A stretch of DNA of 64,000 nt, taken from the NCBI RefSeq assembly GCF_004795015.1, contig NZ_SSBI01000024.1:1-64000 (forward strand), read 5' to 3'. The stretch's first letter is position 1. Each line of letters opens with the position of its first letter. Source of the DNA: Streptomyces sp. A1277 (GTDB lineage: Bacteria > Actinomycetota > Actinomycetes > Streptomycetales > Streptomycetaceae). The position numbers and the translations under genes were made by a program. Positions 34,188 to 43,163 of the stretch are shown here, piece by piece. Below the pieces are notes generated by a model. It did no database searches and had not been told where the DNA came from. It was given only the letters and a program-made list of their open reading frames with translations.

Positions 34188-34955
34188 ATGTCCCTGCACG
34201 TTCCGTCGCCCGCCACACCACCCCTGACGGTGGACACACCGGTGCTCGAACTCCGCGCCCTCACCCGCACGCACGGCACCGGCATCGCCGAGGTGCACGC
34301 GCTGCGCGGCATCAGCCTGTCGGTGCACGCCGGTGAACTCGTCGCCGTGATGGGCCCGTCCGGCTCCGGCAAGTCCACCCTGCTGACCCTCGCCGGCGGT
34401 CTCGACACCGCGAGCGCCGGCCAGGTGATCATCGAGGGCCAGGACATATCCACGCTCGGCCGCAAGGGCATCGCGGCCCTGCGCCGCCGCAGCGTCGGCT
34501 ACGTCTTCCAGGACTACAACCTGATCCCCGCCCTGACCGCCGCCGAGAACATCGCCCTGCCGCGCGAACTCGACGGGGTCTCCGTGCGCAAGGCCCGCAA
34601 GGAGGCCCGCGCCGCGCTGGAGGAGATGAACCTCCTGGAGATCGCGGACCGCTTCCCGGACGAGATGTCCGGCGGCCAGCAGCAGCGCGTCGCCATCGCC
34701 CGCGCGCTGGTGGGGGACCGGCGCCTGGTCCTCGCCGACGAGCCGACCGGCGCCCTCGACTCCGAGACCGGCGAGACCGTCCTCGCCCTCCTGCGCAACC
34801 GCTGCGACCAGGGCGCGGCCGGTGTGATGGTCACGCACGAACCGCGCTACGCGGCCTGGGCCGACCGGGTCGTCTTCCTCCGGGACGGTTCGATCGTCGA
34901 CCAGACGCTGACGGCCGGGGCCGACTCGCTGCTGGCCGCCGGGGGAGCCGAGTGA
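34188..34955 (+). CDS. ABC transporter ATP-binding protein (MacB/LolD type)
   Basis: 255 residues with Walker A GPSGSGKST (about residue 56), Q-loop FQDYNL, signature MSGGQQQRVAIARAL (about 162), Walker B LVLADEP and H-loop VTHEP. AAGGGGGAA ribosome-binding site before ATG 34188. Pairs with the FtsX-type permease encoded downstream (4-bp overlap); such pairs move peptides or antibiotics, or act mechanically at the envelope. Confidence 0.93.
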   Translation: MSLHVPSPATPPLTVDTPVLELRALTRTHGTGIAEVHALRGISLSVHAGELVAVMGPSGSGKSTLLTLAGGLDTASAGQVIIEGQDISTLGRKGIAALRRRSVGYVFQDYNLIPALTAAENIALPRELDGVSVRKARKEARAALEEMNLLEIADRFPDEMSGGQQQRVAIARALVGDRRLVLADEPTGALDSETGETVLALLRNRCDQGAAGVMVTHEPRYAAWADRVVFLRDGSIVDQTLTAGADSLLAAGGAE

Positions 34956-37804
34956 GCGTCTTCACGGGGTGGCGCGCCGCCCTCCGGATAGCCCGCCGCG
35001 ACGCCCTGCGGGCCAAGGGCCGCAGCGCCCTGGTGGTCGCGATGATCGCGCTGCCGGTCCTCGGGGTGACGGCCGCCGACATCACGTACCGCAGTGCGGA
35101 GCTGACCCCGGCCGAGCAGCTGACGGCGCAGATCGGCTCGGCCGACGCGCTGTACAGCGACGCGGGCATGGGGCCGATCCAGCAGATGCCCGACGGCGAC
35201 ATGTACCGCAGCGAGAACGAGGGCGAGATCGAGGAGGACGTGCCGCCGATCGACATGCACGCCGTGTTCCCCAAGGGCGCTCGGGCGATCAGCGAGCAGT
35301 CCGTGCCCGGGAGCGTCAGGACCGCGTACGGGCTGGCCAGCACCGAGATCGTTGAGTTGAAGACCTCGGACCCGATGGTCCGGGGGAGGATCGACCTCGT
35401 CGAGGGCGCGTTCCCGCGCGGCTCGGGCGAGATGGCGGCCACCGAGCCGTTTTTGAAGTCGGCGGGGCTGCACGTCGGCTCCGAGATCACGGTGACGACC
35501 TCCGGCAAGAAGTACACGATCACCGGCGCGGTCGAACTGCCCACCGATCTCGAGGCGCGGCAGCTGTACGCCGACCCGGGCGCGGTGATCGCCCCCTGGC
35601 AGGCCATGGCCGACCGCGACAAGAAGGTTCCGGCGCCCCATCCGGGTTCCACGCAGTGGATGGTCGAAGGGGCGGGGCAGGCCGGGATCGTCTGGAAAAA
35701 CGTGCTGGCGGCCAACAAGGCCGGTGCTGTCGTCACCTCGCGCCAGGTCTTCGAGAACCCGCCGCCGGACTCCGAGATCCCGCTGCTGCGGTCGTACCCG
35801 GACTACAACTCCGGCAACGCCGGCTCCGGCGAGACCAGCGCCGCCCTCATCACCGTCGTCGCGATGGCGATCCTGGAGATCGTGCTGCTGGCCGGACCTG
35901 CGTTCGCCGTCGGCGCGCGCCGCTCCCGGCGCCAGCTCGGCCTGCTCGGCACCTGCGGCGGCGACCGCAGCCAGGTCCGTGCGGTCGTCCTCGGCGGCGG
36001 TCTCGTCCTCGGCGGTGTCGGAGCGGTCGCCGGTGTCGCGGTCGGGCTGGTGCTGACGGTGGCGTTCCGGCCGGTGATCGAGAACTGGGCCGGGCACCGC
36101 TTCGGCTCCCTGTCGATGCGGCCCACCGATCTCCTGGTCATCGCCGTGCTCGGCCTGGTGACCGGCCTGCTGGCGGCGTTCGCCCCGGCGATCGTGGCCG
36201 GCCGGCAGTCCGTACTGGAATCGCTCACCGGCCGGCGCGGGGTGCGCCGCAGCTCGCGCGTGCTGCCGATCACGGGCGCCTGCGTGCTCGCGCTCGGCAT
36301 CGTCATCGCCGTCTACGGGGGCACCAGCGGCAGCTCCGCCCTGGTCGCCGGCGGCTCGGTCGTCGCCGAACTGGGCCTGCTGGCCTGCATCCCGGTGATC
36401 GTCGGCCTGCTGGGCCGGCTCGGCCGCAGGCTGCCGCTCTCGCCCCGGATGGCGATGCGCGACGCGGCCCGCAACCGCGGCCGCACCGCTCCGGCGGTCG
36501 CCGCAGTGATGGCGGCCGTCGCGGGCTCGGTGGCCATCGCCACCTACATGTCCAGCACCCTGGCCGAGTCCGACTACGACTACATGCCCATGCTGACCGA
36601 GGGCACGATCGTCCTCTCGTCCTACGACGACGAGTCCGCCGCACGGCTGCCCGTCGCCCGGGCCGCCGTCGAGCAGAACATGGCGGTGACCGGTGGCCGC
36701 GCCGACATCTCCCGGGTCTGGGCGGGCAGCGACTGCAACGTCTACTACGACGACGACGGGGCCGGCTGCGGCACCATGCAACTGGTCAAGCCCACCGGCG
36801 AGGGTCACACCTGCCCGCTCAACACCAAGGGCGCCAAAAAGCTCGCCGCACGGCTCTCCGCCGAGGAGCACCGCACGATGATGCGGTCCCCCGCCTGCGT
36901 GGACGAGCACATCTCCACGGGATCCTTCAGCTCGGACTCCAACAACATCATCGTGGGCGACGCGGCCCTGCTCGCCACGTACGTGAAGCTCGACGACCCG
37001 GCCGCCGCCGCTGCCCTGAAGGCCGGCACGCCCGTCCTGCTCAACCAGGCGTACGCGCAGAACGGCGAGGTCACCCTCAAGGCCGTCCACACCTACAACG
37101 ACAAGGACAAGAAGAACCGCAAGCTGCACCCGGGCCCGGCCCGAAAAACCACGGACCGGCTGAAGGTGTACGTGGCGAAGGCCGAGTACGCCGCCACCCC
37201 CGGCATCCGCATGATCCTCCCGCAGCCGACCGCCGAACGCCTCGGCCTGCACACCCAGCCGCAGGGCAGTGTCTACGCCGTCAGCCACCAACCCACGGAC
37301 GTCGAGGACCAGCGGGTCTCGGCCGCCATCGACCAGGCCGGCGGCGGAGTCTGGGTGCAGACCAACTCCGGTCCCAACGACCGGGACAGCACCATCCTGC
37401 TGATCCTCACCCTGTTCGCCGGGGTGGTGACCGTGGGCGCGGCCGCGATCACGACCGGCCTGGCCAAGGCCGACGCGGAGGCCGACCTCACCACGCTCAG
37501 CGCGGTGGGCGCGCCCCCTCGGGTGCGCCGGACCCTCTCCGGCTTCCAGTGCCTGGTGGTGGCGCTGACCGGGGTCCTGCTCGGGACGGCCGCGGGGCTG
37601 GTGCCTGCCGTGGCGCTGCGCCTGGTCGACCTGCGCCGGGCAATGGAGCAGATGCGGCTCCAGCCCATGGAGTCGGCCTACACGCCGATCGTGCTGCCCT
37701 GGGCGACCATCGGGCTGCTGGCCGTGGCGGTCCCGCTGCTGGCGGGCATCCTCGCGGCGGTGTTCACCCGCTCGCGGCTGACCCTGGCGCGGCGGGCCGG
37801 CTGA
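34952..37804 (+). CDS. FtsX-family ABC permease
   Basis: 950 residues, GTG start overlapping the ATPase stop (GTGA). One N-terminal membrane helix, a roughly 220-residue extracellular MacB-like domain, three or more helices (about 295-470), a second bundle (from about 500), another extracellular domain, and a final FtsX bundle (about 810-945). This doubled FtsX layout is common in actinobacterial exporters next to PadR regulators. Substrate unknown. Confidence 0.92.
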   Translation: MSVFTGWRAALRIARRDALRAKGRSALVVAMIALPVLGVTAADITYRSAELTPAEQLTAQIGSADALYSDAGMGPIQQMPDGDMYRSENEGEIEEDVPPIDMHAVFPKGARAISEQSVPGSVRTAYGLASTEIVELKTSDPMVRGRIDLVEGAFPRGSGEMAATEPFLKSAGLHVGSEITVTTSGKKYTITGAVELPTDLEARQLYADPGAVIAPWQAMADRDKKVPAPHPGSTQWMVEGAGQAGIVWKNVLAANKAGAVVTSRQVFENPPPDSEIPLLRSYPDYNSGNAGSGETSAALITVVAMAILEIVLLAGPAFAVGARRSRRQLGLLGTCGGDRSQVRAVVLGGGLVLGGVGAVAGVAVGLVLTVAFRPVIENWAGHRFGSLSMRPTDLLVIAVLGLVTGLLAAFAPAIVAGRQSVLESLTGRRGVRRSSRVLPITGACVLALGIVIAVYGGTSGSSALVAGGSVVAELGLLACIPVIVGLLGRLGRRLPLSPRMAMRDAARNRGRTAPAVAAVMAAVAGSVAIATYMSSTLAESDYDYMPMLTEGTIVLSSYDDESAARLPVARAAVEQNMAVTGGRADISRVWAGSDCNVYYDDDGAGCGTMQLVKPTGEGHTCPLNTKGAKKLAARLSAEEHRTMMRSPACVDEHISTGSFSSDSNNIIVGDAALLATYVKLDDPAAAAALKAGTPVLLNQAYAQNGEVTLKAVHTYNDKDKKNRKLHPGPARKTTDRLKVYVAKAEYAATPGIRMILPQPTAERLGLHTQPQGSVYAVSHQPTDVEDQRVSAAIDQAGGGVWVQTNSGPNDRDSTILLILTLFAGVVTVGAAAITTGLAKADAEADLTTLSAVGAPPRVRRTLSGFQCLVVALTGVLLGTAAGLVPAVALRLVDLRRAMEQMRLQPMESAYTPIVLPWATIGLLAVAVPLLAGILAAVFTRSRLTLARRAG

Positions 37805-37818
37805 GCCACTGGGCTGTT

Positions 37819-37862
37819 CGGTGCCCCCGGGAGCGGTGGATCATCCGTTCCCGGGGGCACCA
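37819..37862 (+). terminator. Terminator hairpin after permease
   Basis: GGTGCCCCCGGGA and TCCCGGGGGCACC arms with a short loop, starting about 15 bp after the permease stop codon; an outer CCACTG/CAGTGG pair extends it. Confidence 0.85.
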
Positions 37863-37898
37863 CAGTGGTGAACGCCGTGTGTGCGCGACAATGGCGGT

Positions 37899-38447
37899 AT
37901 GGAGATGCCGAGGAATGAACGGTCGCAGGAACACCCCCAGGTCCTCGTGGTGGGCCAGGACGGCATGGCGATCGGCGGCGGTGGCACTGACGACGAGTCG
38001 CGGGAGGTCCCGGTGACGGAGATGGTCGAGCAGCCCGCGAAGGTCATGCGCATCGGCAGCATGATCAAGCAGCTCCTGGAGGAGGTCAGGGCGGCTCCTC
38101 TCGACGAGGCGAGCCGGGTGCGCCTCAAGGAGATCCACGCCGGCTCGGTCAAGGAGCTGGAGGACGGCCTCGCGCCGGAACTGGTGGAGGAGCTGGAACG
38201 GCTCTCCCTGCCGTTCACCGAGGACTCGGTCCCCTCCGAGGCGGAGCTGCGGATCGCGCAGGCCCAGCTGGTGGGCTGGCTGGAGGGCCTGTTCCACGGC
38301 ATCCAGACCGCCCTGTTCGCCCAGCAGATGGCGGCCCGCGCCCAGCTGGAGCAGATGCGCCGCGCTCTGCCGCCGGGCAGCGGGAACGACGACGAGGACG
38401 GCGGGACCGACCCGCACGGCCCGGTCCGCTCGGGGCCGTACCTGTAG
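37899..38447 (+). CDS. bpa: Bacterial proteasome activator (Bpa/PafE, DUF2587)
   Basis: 182 residues. A helical core (EMVEQPAKVMRIGSMIKQLL near 45-65, HGIQTALFAQQMAARAQLEQ near 130-150) is typical of the ring-forming, ATP-independent activator of the 20S proteasome, and the chain ends in GPYL, the HbYX-like tail that docks into the proteasome (GQYL in M. tuberculosis). Opens the gate for unfolded substrates. ATG at 37899 preferred over an upstream in-frame GTG. Confidence 0.9.
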   Translation: MEMPRNERSQEHPQVLVVGQDGMAIGGGGTDDESREVPVTEMVEQPAKVMRIGSMIKQLLEEVRAAPLDEASRVRLKEIHAGSVKELEDGLAPELVEELERLSLPFTEDSVPSEAELRIAQAQLVGWLEGLFHGIQTALFAQQMAARAQLEQMRRALPPGSGNDDEDGGTDPHGPVRSGPYL

Positions 38448-38473
38448 CCCGGACTGCCCGATCGACTACGCCC

Positions 38474-38509
38474 GAGGGGCCCGGCACACAACGGTGTGCC
38501 GGGCCCCTC
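38474..38509. terminator. Terminator hairpin after bpa
   Basis: 16-bp inverted repeat GAGGGGCCCGGCACAC / GTGTGCCGGGCCCCTC with a 4-base loop, 26 bp after the bpa stop. Confidence 0.9.
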
Positions 38510-38530
38510 TGTACGTCGGGGTGGACTGCG

Positions 38531-38728
38531 CTCAGGCGGTCTGTCCGCCCGGGGGTGTGCTGGCTCAGGCGGCCTGTCCGGCCGGGCTGTCCTGGCTCAG
38601 GCGGCGGTGGGCGGCCGGGGGTGCGCTGGCTCAGGCGGCGGTGGGCGGCCGGGGGTGTGCTGGCTCAGGCGGCGGTGGGCGGCCGGGATGTCCTCGCTCA
38701 GGCGGCGGTGGGCGGCTGGAGCAGCACC
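38531..38728. repeat. 32-34 bp tandem repeat copied from the 3' end of qor
   Basis: Six units each beginning CTCAGGCGG start at 38531, 38564, 38596, 38630, 38664 and 38697. The last unit is the true end of the quinone oxidoreductase gene including its stop codon; the other five lie beyond the stop on the minus strand. Units nearest the gene are the most alike, so the array grew from the coding end. Confidence 0.9.
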
Positions 38729-39687
38729 TTGCCGATGTGGGCGCTGGACTCCATGACCCGGTGCCCCTCCGCCGCGTCCCGCATCGGCACCGTACGGTCG
38801 ACCACCGGCTTCACGACGCCGTCCGCGATGAGCGGCCAGACGTGCTCGCGCACGGCCGCGACGATCGCCGCCTTCTCGGCGAGCGGGCGCCCGCGCAGCG
38901 AGGTCGCCGTGACGGCCGCCCGCTTGGTCAGCAGCGTGCCGAGGTTCAGTTCGCCCTTGGCGCCGCCCTGGAGCCCGATGATCGCCAGCCTGCCGTTGTC
39001 GGCGAGCGCCTGCACGTTCCGGTCGAGGTACTTCGCGCCGATGATGTCGAGGATGACGTCCGCGCCCGCCCCGTCCGTGGCCTTGCGGATCTCCTCGACG
39101 AAGTCCTGCTCGCGGTAGTCGATCAGGATGTCCGCGCCGAGCTCCGCGCAGCGCGCCAGCTTGTCGGGCCCGCCGGCCGTCACCGCGACCCGTGCGCCGA
39201 CGGCCTTGGCGAGCTGGATCGCCATCGTGCCGATGCCGCTGGAGCCGCCGTGCACCAACAGGGTCTCGCCGGGCCGCAGATGGGCCACCATGAACACGTT
39301 GGACCAGACCGTCGCCGTCACCTCGGGCAGCGCCGCCGCCGCGGTGAGGTCCAGCCCCGCCGGTACGGGGAGCAGCTGCCCGGCAGGGACGGCGACCTTC
39401 TCCGCGTAACCGCCCCCCGCCAGGAGCGCGCACACCTCGTCACCGACGGCCCAGCCGGTGACGCCGGGCCCGAGGGCAGAGACGCGCCCGGAGCACTCCA
39501 GGCCCGGGTAGGGGGACGCCCCGGGCGGCGGGTTGTAGAAGCCCTGCCGCTGGAGCACGTCCGCCCGGTTCACCGCGCTGGACACGACATCGACGAGGAC
39601 TTCGCCCTCACCGGGAACGGGATCGGGCACCTCGGCCCACACGAGCGCCTCGGGGCCACCGGGTTCAGGGATCGTGATCGCATGCAT
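38698..39687 (-). CDS. NADPH:quinone oxidoreductase (zeta-crystallin type)
   Basis: 329-residue zinc-free MDR enzyme: substrate domain with NRADVLQRQGFYNPPPG (about 43-59), Rossmann motif VHGGSSGIGTMAIQLAKA (about 143-160) and the family end IGKVLL. Probably reduces quinones or enones with NADPH in the cytosol. ATG at 39687 (MHAITIPEPGG). Its terminal codons have been duplicated into a downstream tandem array. Confidence 0.9.
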   Translation of the reverse strand: MHAITIPEPGGPEALVWAEVPDPVPGEGEVLVDVVSSAVNRADVLQRQGFYNPPPGASPYPGLECSGRVSALGPGVTGWAVGDEVCALLAGGGYAEKVAVPAGQLLPVPAGLDLTAAAALPEVTATVWSNVFMVAHLRPGETLLVHGGSSGIGTMAIQLAKAVGARVAVTAGGPDKLARCAELGADILIDYREQDFVEEIRKATDGAGADVILDIIGAKYLDRNVQALADNGRLAIIGLQGGAKGELNLGTLLTKRAAVTATSLRGRPLAEKAAIVAAVREHVWPLIADGVVKPVVDRTVPMRDAAEGHRVMESSAHIGKVLLQPPTAA

Positions 39688-39754
39688 GGCCGCGAGGCTA
39701 CTCCGTGGGGCGCCGCGCACGACGGTGCGCGCGCGCCCGGGGTGGCGCGACGGG

Positions 39755-39812
39755 CTTAGGGCGTGCGTGCCAGACACCGCCCGGCAGGCGGGCCTTCGCA
39801 ACACGCCCTAAG
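39755..39812. terminator. Long inverted repeat with inner hairpin
   Basis: CTTAGGGCGTG (39755-39765) and CACGCCCTAAG (39802-39812) form 11-bp arms around 36 bp that contain a second hairpin (GCCCG-GCAGG-CGGGC). It sits between two minus-strand genes and its right arm overlaps the last codons of the K+ channel gene, so it most likely terminates that transcript. Confidence 0.6.
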
Positions 39813-40905
39813 GCCGGGGGACGCTCTGGGGCACCGGGCTGGGGGGCGGCTCGTTCGACGCGCGGACGATGGTGATCAGCCGGTCCGTCAACTGCAGCGG
39901 ACTGGCCGCCGGATCGTCGTAACCGAGCAGCCGGTGCCCCCGCAGCACGTTGACCACGAGGTCGTCGGTCTCCCGCACGTTCTTGCCGACCTCGGACTTT
40001 ATGACCGGGCGCTCCACGAGGTCGAGCCCGCTGCCCTGCTGGATGAGGTCCTCCATCACCGTGCCCGCACTGGGGCTGAGCACCGAGAGACCGAGCAGCC
40101 GTCCGGCCGCACTGGCACTGGTGATCACGGCGTCCGCACCGGACTGCCTCAGCAGCGGCGCGTTCTCCTCCTCGCGCACCGCGGCCACGATCTTCGCGCC
40201 GCGGTTGAGCTGGCGGGCGGTCAGCGCGACCAGGACGGCGGTGTCGTCGCGCTGGGTGGCGATGATGATCTGACGGGCCTTCTGCAGCTCGGCGCGCCGC
40301 AGCACATCGCTGCGCGTGGCGTCCCCGAGGACGCCGGTGAACCCCTCGGCGTTGGCGATCTCTATCACCTTGGACGCCGGGTCGACGATGACGATCTGTT
40401 CCTTGCTCAGCCCGGTGGCGCACAGGGTCTGGATGGCCGAGCGGCCCTTCGTGCCGAAGCCGACGACGACGGTGTGGTCACGCAAGTTGGTTCTCCAACG
40501 CTTCAGCCGGAAGTCTTCCCGGGTCCGCTCCGTGAGGACCTCAAGGGTGGTGCCGACCAGGATGATGAGGAAGAGCACGCGCAGCGGTGTCACGAGCACC
40601 ACATTGGTGAGCCGGGCACCGTCGCTGTACGGGGTGATGTCGCCGTACCCGGTGGTGGAGAGGGTGACCGTGGCGTAGTACACCGCGTCCAGCAGATCGA
40701 CCTTGCCGTCGGCGGCGTCGTGGTAGCCGCCGCGGTCGACCCAGACGATGAAGACGGTGACGGCGAGCACCACCAGAGCCATCATCAGCCGCTTGGCTAC
40801 CTGGCGCGCCGGCCCGTCCACGACCCGGCGCGGCAGCATCACCCGGGTGGGGACGACTTGTTCGTCGGCCCGCCTGGCCATCGCGTCATGGCCGGGAAGT
40901 TTCAC
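39808..40905 (-). CDS. Potassium channel with RCK/TrkA-N domain
   Basis: 365 residues: membrane helix (MMALVVLAVTVFIVWV), pore loop with selectivity filter TTGYGD (about residue 85), second helix (VTPLRVLFLIILVGTTL), then an RCK domain (VVVGFGTKGRSAIQ, about 145) that binds nucleotide or ions and gates the pore. The GTG at 40905 overlaps the moeA stop (GTGA) at a sensible distance from GAAGG; the next upstream GTG at 40914 is possible but too close to it. The start lies inside a parS site. Confidence 0.9.
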   Translation of the reverse strand: MKLPGHDAMARRADEQVVPTRVMLPRRVVDGPARQVAKRLMMALVVLAVTVFIVWVDRGGYHDAADGKVDLLDAVYYATVTLSTTGYGDITPYSDGARLTNVVLVTPLRVLFLIILVGTTLEVLTERTREDFRLKRWRTNLRDHTVVVGFGTKGRSAIQTLCATGLSKEQIVIVDPASKVIEIANAEGFTGVLGDATRSDVLRRAELQKARQIIIATQRDDTAVLVALTARQLNRGAKIVAAVREEENAPLLRQSGADAVITSASAAGRLLGLSVLSPSAGTVMEDLIQQGSGLDLVERPVIKSEVGKNVRETDDLVVNVLRGHRLLGYDDPAASPLQLTDRLITIVRASNEPPPSPVPQSVPRP

Positions 40906-40912
40906 GTGAAAC
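40899..40912. promoter_or_regulatory. parS: parS site inside the moeA/K+ channel overlap
   Basis: GTTTCACGTGAAAC, exact consensus, centred at 40905/40906. On the minus strand it encodes the last residues and TGA of MoeA, and the GTG start and first residues of the channel protein, so all 14 bases are coding. Confidence 0.93.
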
Positions 40913-43163
40913 ACCCTTCAGTCCACGGCGTCGCCGAGGCCCACGGTAGATCGAGGATCTCCACCTCGGTGCCGGACCGTACCCCGCCCGGCTCCACGAC
41001 GGCCAACCCGTCCGCAGCGGCGATCCCGCGCAGCATGGCGGGACCGTTGTAATGCAGTGGTACGACGTACTCCCGCCCGCCTGCGGTTCCGGGTTCTCCG
41101 GCCGCCCGATGGCACACGGGCACCAGCCGCGTGTCGTGCGGATGCCCGTGCACATCGTCGCGCACGGCCACCCGGTAGGGCTCGTCGGGGGTGCGGCCGG
41201 CCAGTCCGGTGAGGAGCGGCCCGGCGAGCGTGAGCAGCCCGGAGACGGCGGCCAGGGGGTTGCCGGGCAACCCGACGAGGCAGGGCCCGCCGGCGGCGAG
41301 CCGGGCCAGCAGCATGGGGTGGCCGGGGCGCACGGCGACCCCGTCGACCAGCAGCTCGGCACCGATCCGCGCGAGGACGCGGTGGACGTGGTCGACGGGC
41401 CCGGCAGCGGTGCCGCCGGTGGTGATGATCAGGTCCGCGTCGGAGCCGGTGAGCGCCTGCCACAGGGCCTCCGCGTCGTCGCCGAGGCGGCGCGGTGCGG
41501 AGACCTCGGCCCCCAGCGCGCGCACCCAGGGGCCGATCATGGGCCCGAGCGCATCACGGATGAGCCCGTCATGGGGGAGCCCTTCGCCCAGCAGTTCATC
41601 GCCGAGCACGAGGACGTCGACGCGCGGCCGGGGGTGGACGGGCAGCTCGTCGTACCCGGCGGCCGCGGCCAGCCCGAGGACGGCCGGGGTCACCACCGTC
41701 CCGGCGGGCAGCAGGTGCTCCCCCGACCGGCACTCCTGGCCGCGCGGCCGGATGTCCTGTCCTTGGCTCACGGCACGCTGCGCGTACAGCAGCCCCTTTG
41801 CCTCGTCGGCGTGCGCGTGCTCGCTGCGGACGACGGCGGTCACCTCCGCCGGGATACGCGCACCCGTGGCGATGCGCACGGCGTCACCGTCCGGCAGCGG
41901 TGCGGGCGCGGCGTGCCCGGCGAGGATGCCGTCCTCCTCCCGGATGTTCCACGGCCCCGGCCCGGCGACGGCCCACCCGTCCATGGCCGAGGTATCGAAC
42001 GACGGCAAATCGGTGAGCGCCACCAGCGGCTCGGCAAGCACATGCCCGAGAGCCCGATCGAGAACCAGCCGCCCCACGCGCGGCCGGACCCCCCGCCCGA
42101 CCCGCCCCGCAACACCCCGCGCCTCATCCCAGGAGACCTCCTGGGGGCGGGGGGTGGCGCGCGGAGCGTGCTGGGGGGAGTGACTGTCGGAGATGACGTC
42201 CCGCGCGGAGGCAACGGGCCGACGGCTCGACCGGCCGGTGGACGAGTCGACGTGCTGGGCGGTGAAGGAGTCGACGGGCCGGCCGGTGGACGACTCGGCC
42301 GGCCGGCCGGTGGGCTGGGCAGTGGACGACTCGTCCGACCGGCCGGTGGGCCGGTTGGTGGCCGGCTCGTCCGACCGGCCGGTGGGCCGGTTGGTGGCCG
42401 GCTCGTCCGACCGGCCGGTGGGCCCGTCGCCGGAACGACTGCCGGGCGGGTCGGAGAGCGGGTCGGTAGGCCCGTCAGCAGACCGGCTGCTGGGGCGCCC
42501 GGAGGACGCGCCGGTCGGCCGATCGATCGGCCGGTCGCTCATCGAGGCGGCAGCCCCGTCGCTGGGCTTGCCGCCGAACTGCCCGGTGGGCCGATCCCGC
42601 GACTGCTCGGCGGCCCGATCACCTGGCAGGCCGGCAGCCGAGGAGTCCGACAGGCCGGAGGCCCGATCGCTCGGCTGCCCGGCGGGCAGGTCGCCCGGCC
42701 AGTCCCTCTGCAAGCCGGTAAGCCAGTCGTCCGGCCCGTCAACAGGCCGGTTGCCGGATTGCCCGGAGGACGCGTCGGCCGGCCGGTCGGTCCGCCGGTC
42801 GCTCACCGCGACGGCGAGTCCGTCATCGGACGAGCCGCCCGGGCGTCCAACGAGCCGGTCGGGGCGCGCGACGGACTCCGCCTCGTCCTCCCGAGGCACC
42901 CGAGGCGCCTGCCGGCCCACGAGGGCCAGAGCCTGGGCAACAGCCCGCTCCTCGTCGGCCCGCGCCTCGGCCTCGGCGGCGGCACGCCTCTCCGCAGCGG
43001 CGCGCCGCTCGTCGGCGGCACCACGCCCGTCGGCGGCAGGCTCGCCCCCAGCAGCCCCGGGGCCTCCGGAACCGGCAGGGCTCCCGGCACCACCGGGGCC
43101 CCCGGCCACCCCGGCGCCTCCGGCGCCATACGCGCTGCCCGTCCCGCCGCTGCGGCCCGTCAC
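40902..43163 (-). CDS. moeA: Molybdopterin molybdenumtransferase MoeA with long repetitive N-terminal extension
   Basis: 753 residues, roughly 340 more than usual MoeA. The C-terminal 410 residues are a complete MoeA: DLPSFDTSAMDGWAV (about 386-400), TGARIPAEV, TTGGTAAGPVDHV (MoCF-type), VGLPGNPLAAV and domain IV. It inserts molybdate into adenylylated molybdopterin. The N-terminal part is Arg/Asp/Ser/Gly/Pro-rich low complexity with 12-residue repeats of RPTGRSDEPATN type, coded at about 42290-42440. GTG at 43163 overlaps the upstream stop (GTGA). Confidence 0.88.
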   Translation of the reverse strand: MTGRSGGTGSAYGAGGAGVAGGPGGAGSPAGSGGPGAAGGEPAADGRGAADERRAAAERRAAAEAEARADEERAVAQALALVGRQAPRVPREDEAESVARPDRLVGRPGGSSDDGLAVAVSDRRTDRPADASSGQSGNRPVDGPDDWLTGLQRDWPGDLPAGQPSDRASGLSDSSAAGLPGDRAAEQSRDRPTGQFGGKPSDGAAASMSDRPIDRPTGASSGRPSSRSADGPTDPLSDPPGSRSGDGPTGRSDEPATNRPTGRSDEPATNRPTGRSDESSTAQPTGRPAESSTGRPVDSFTAQHVDSSTGRSSRRPVASARDVISDSHSPQHAPRATPRPQEVSWDEARGVAGRVGRGVRPRVGRLVLDRALGHVLAEPLVALTDLPSFDTSAMDGWAVAGPGPWNIREEDGILAGHAAPAPLPDGDAVRIATGARIPAEVTAVVRSEHAHADEAKGLLYAQRAVSQGQDIRPRGQECRSGEHLLPAGTVVTPAVLGLAAAAGYDELPVHPRPRVDVLVLGDELLGEGLPHDGLIRDALGPMIGPWVRALGAEVSAPRRLGDDAEALWQALTGSDADLIITTGGTAAGPVDHVHRVLARIGAELLVDGVAVRPGHPMLLARLAAGGPCLVGLPGNPLAAVSGLLTLAGPLLTGLAGRTPDEPYRVAVRDDVHGHPHDTRLVPVCHRAAGEPGTAGGREYVVPLHYNGPAMLRGIAAADGLAVVEPGGVRSGTEVEILDLPWASATPWTEGCFT

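Noticed and set aside
39755..39812. Inverted repeat as ends of a miniature transposon
   Set aside because: Arms are only 11 bp with no flanking duplication, and the inner hairpin and position after a gene fit a terminator better.
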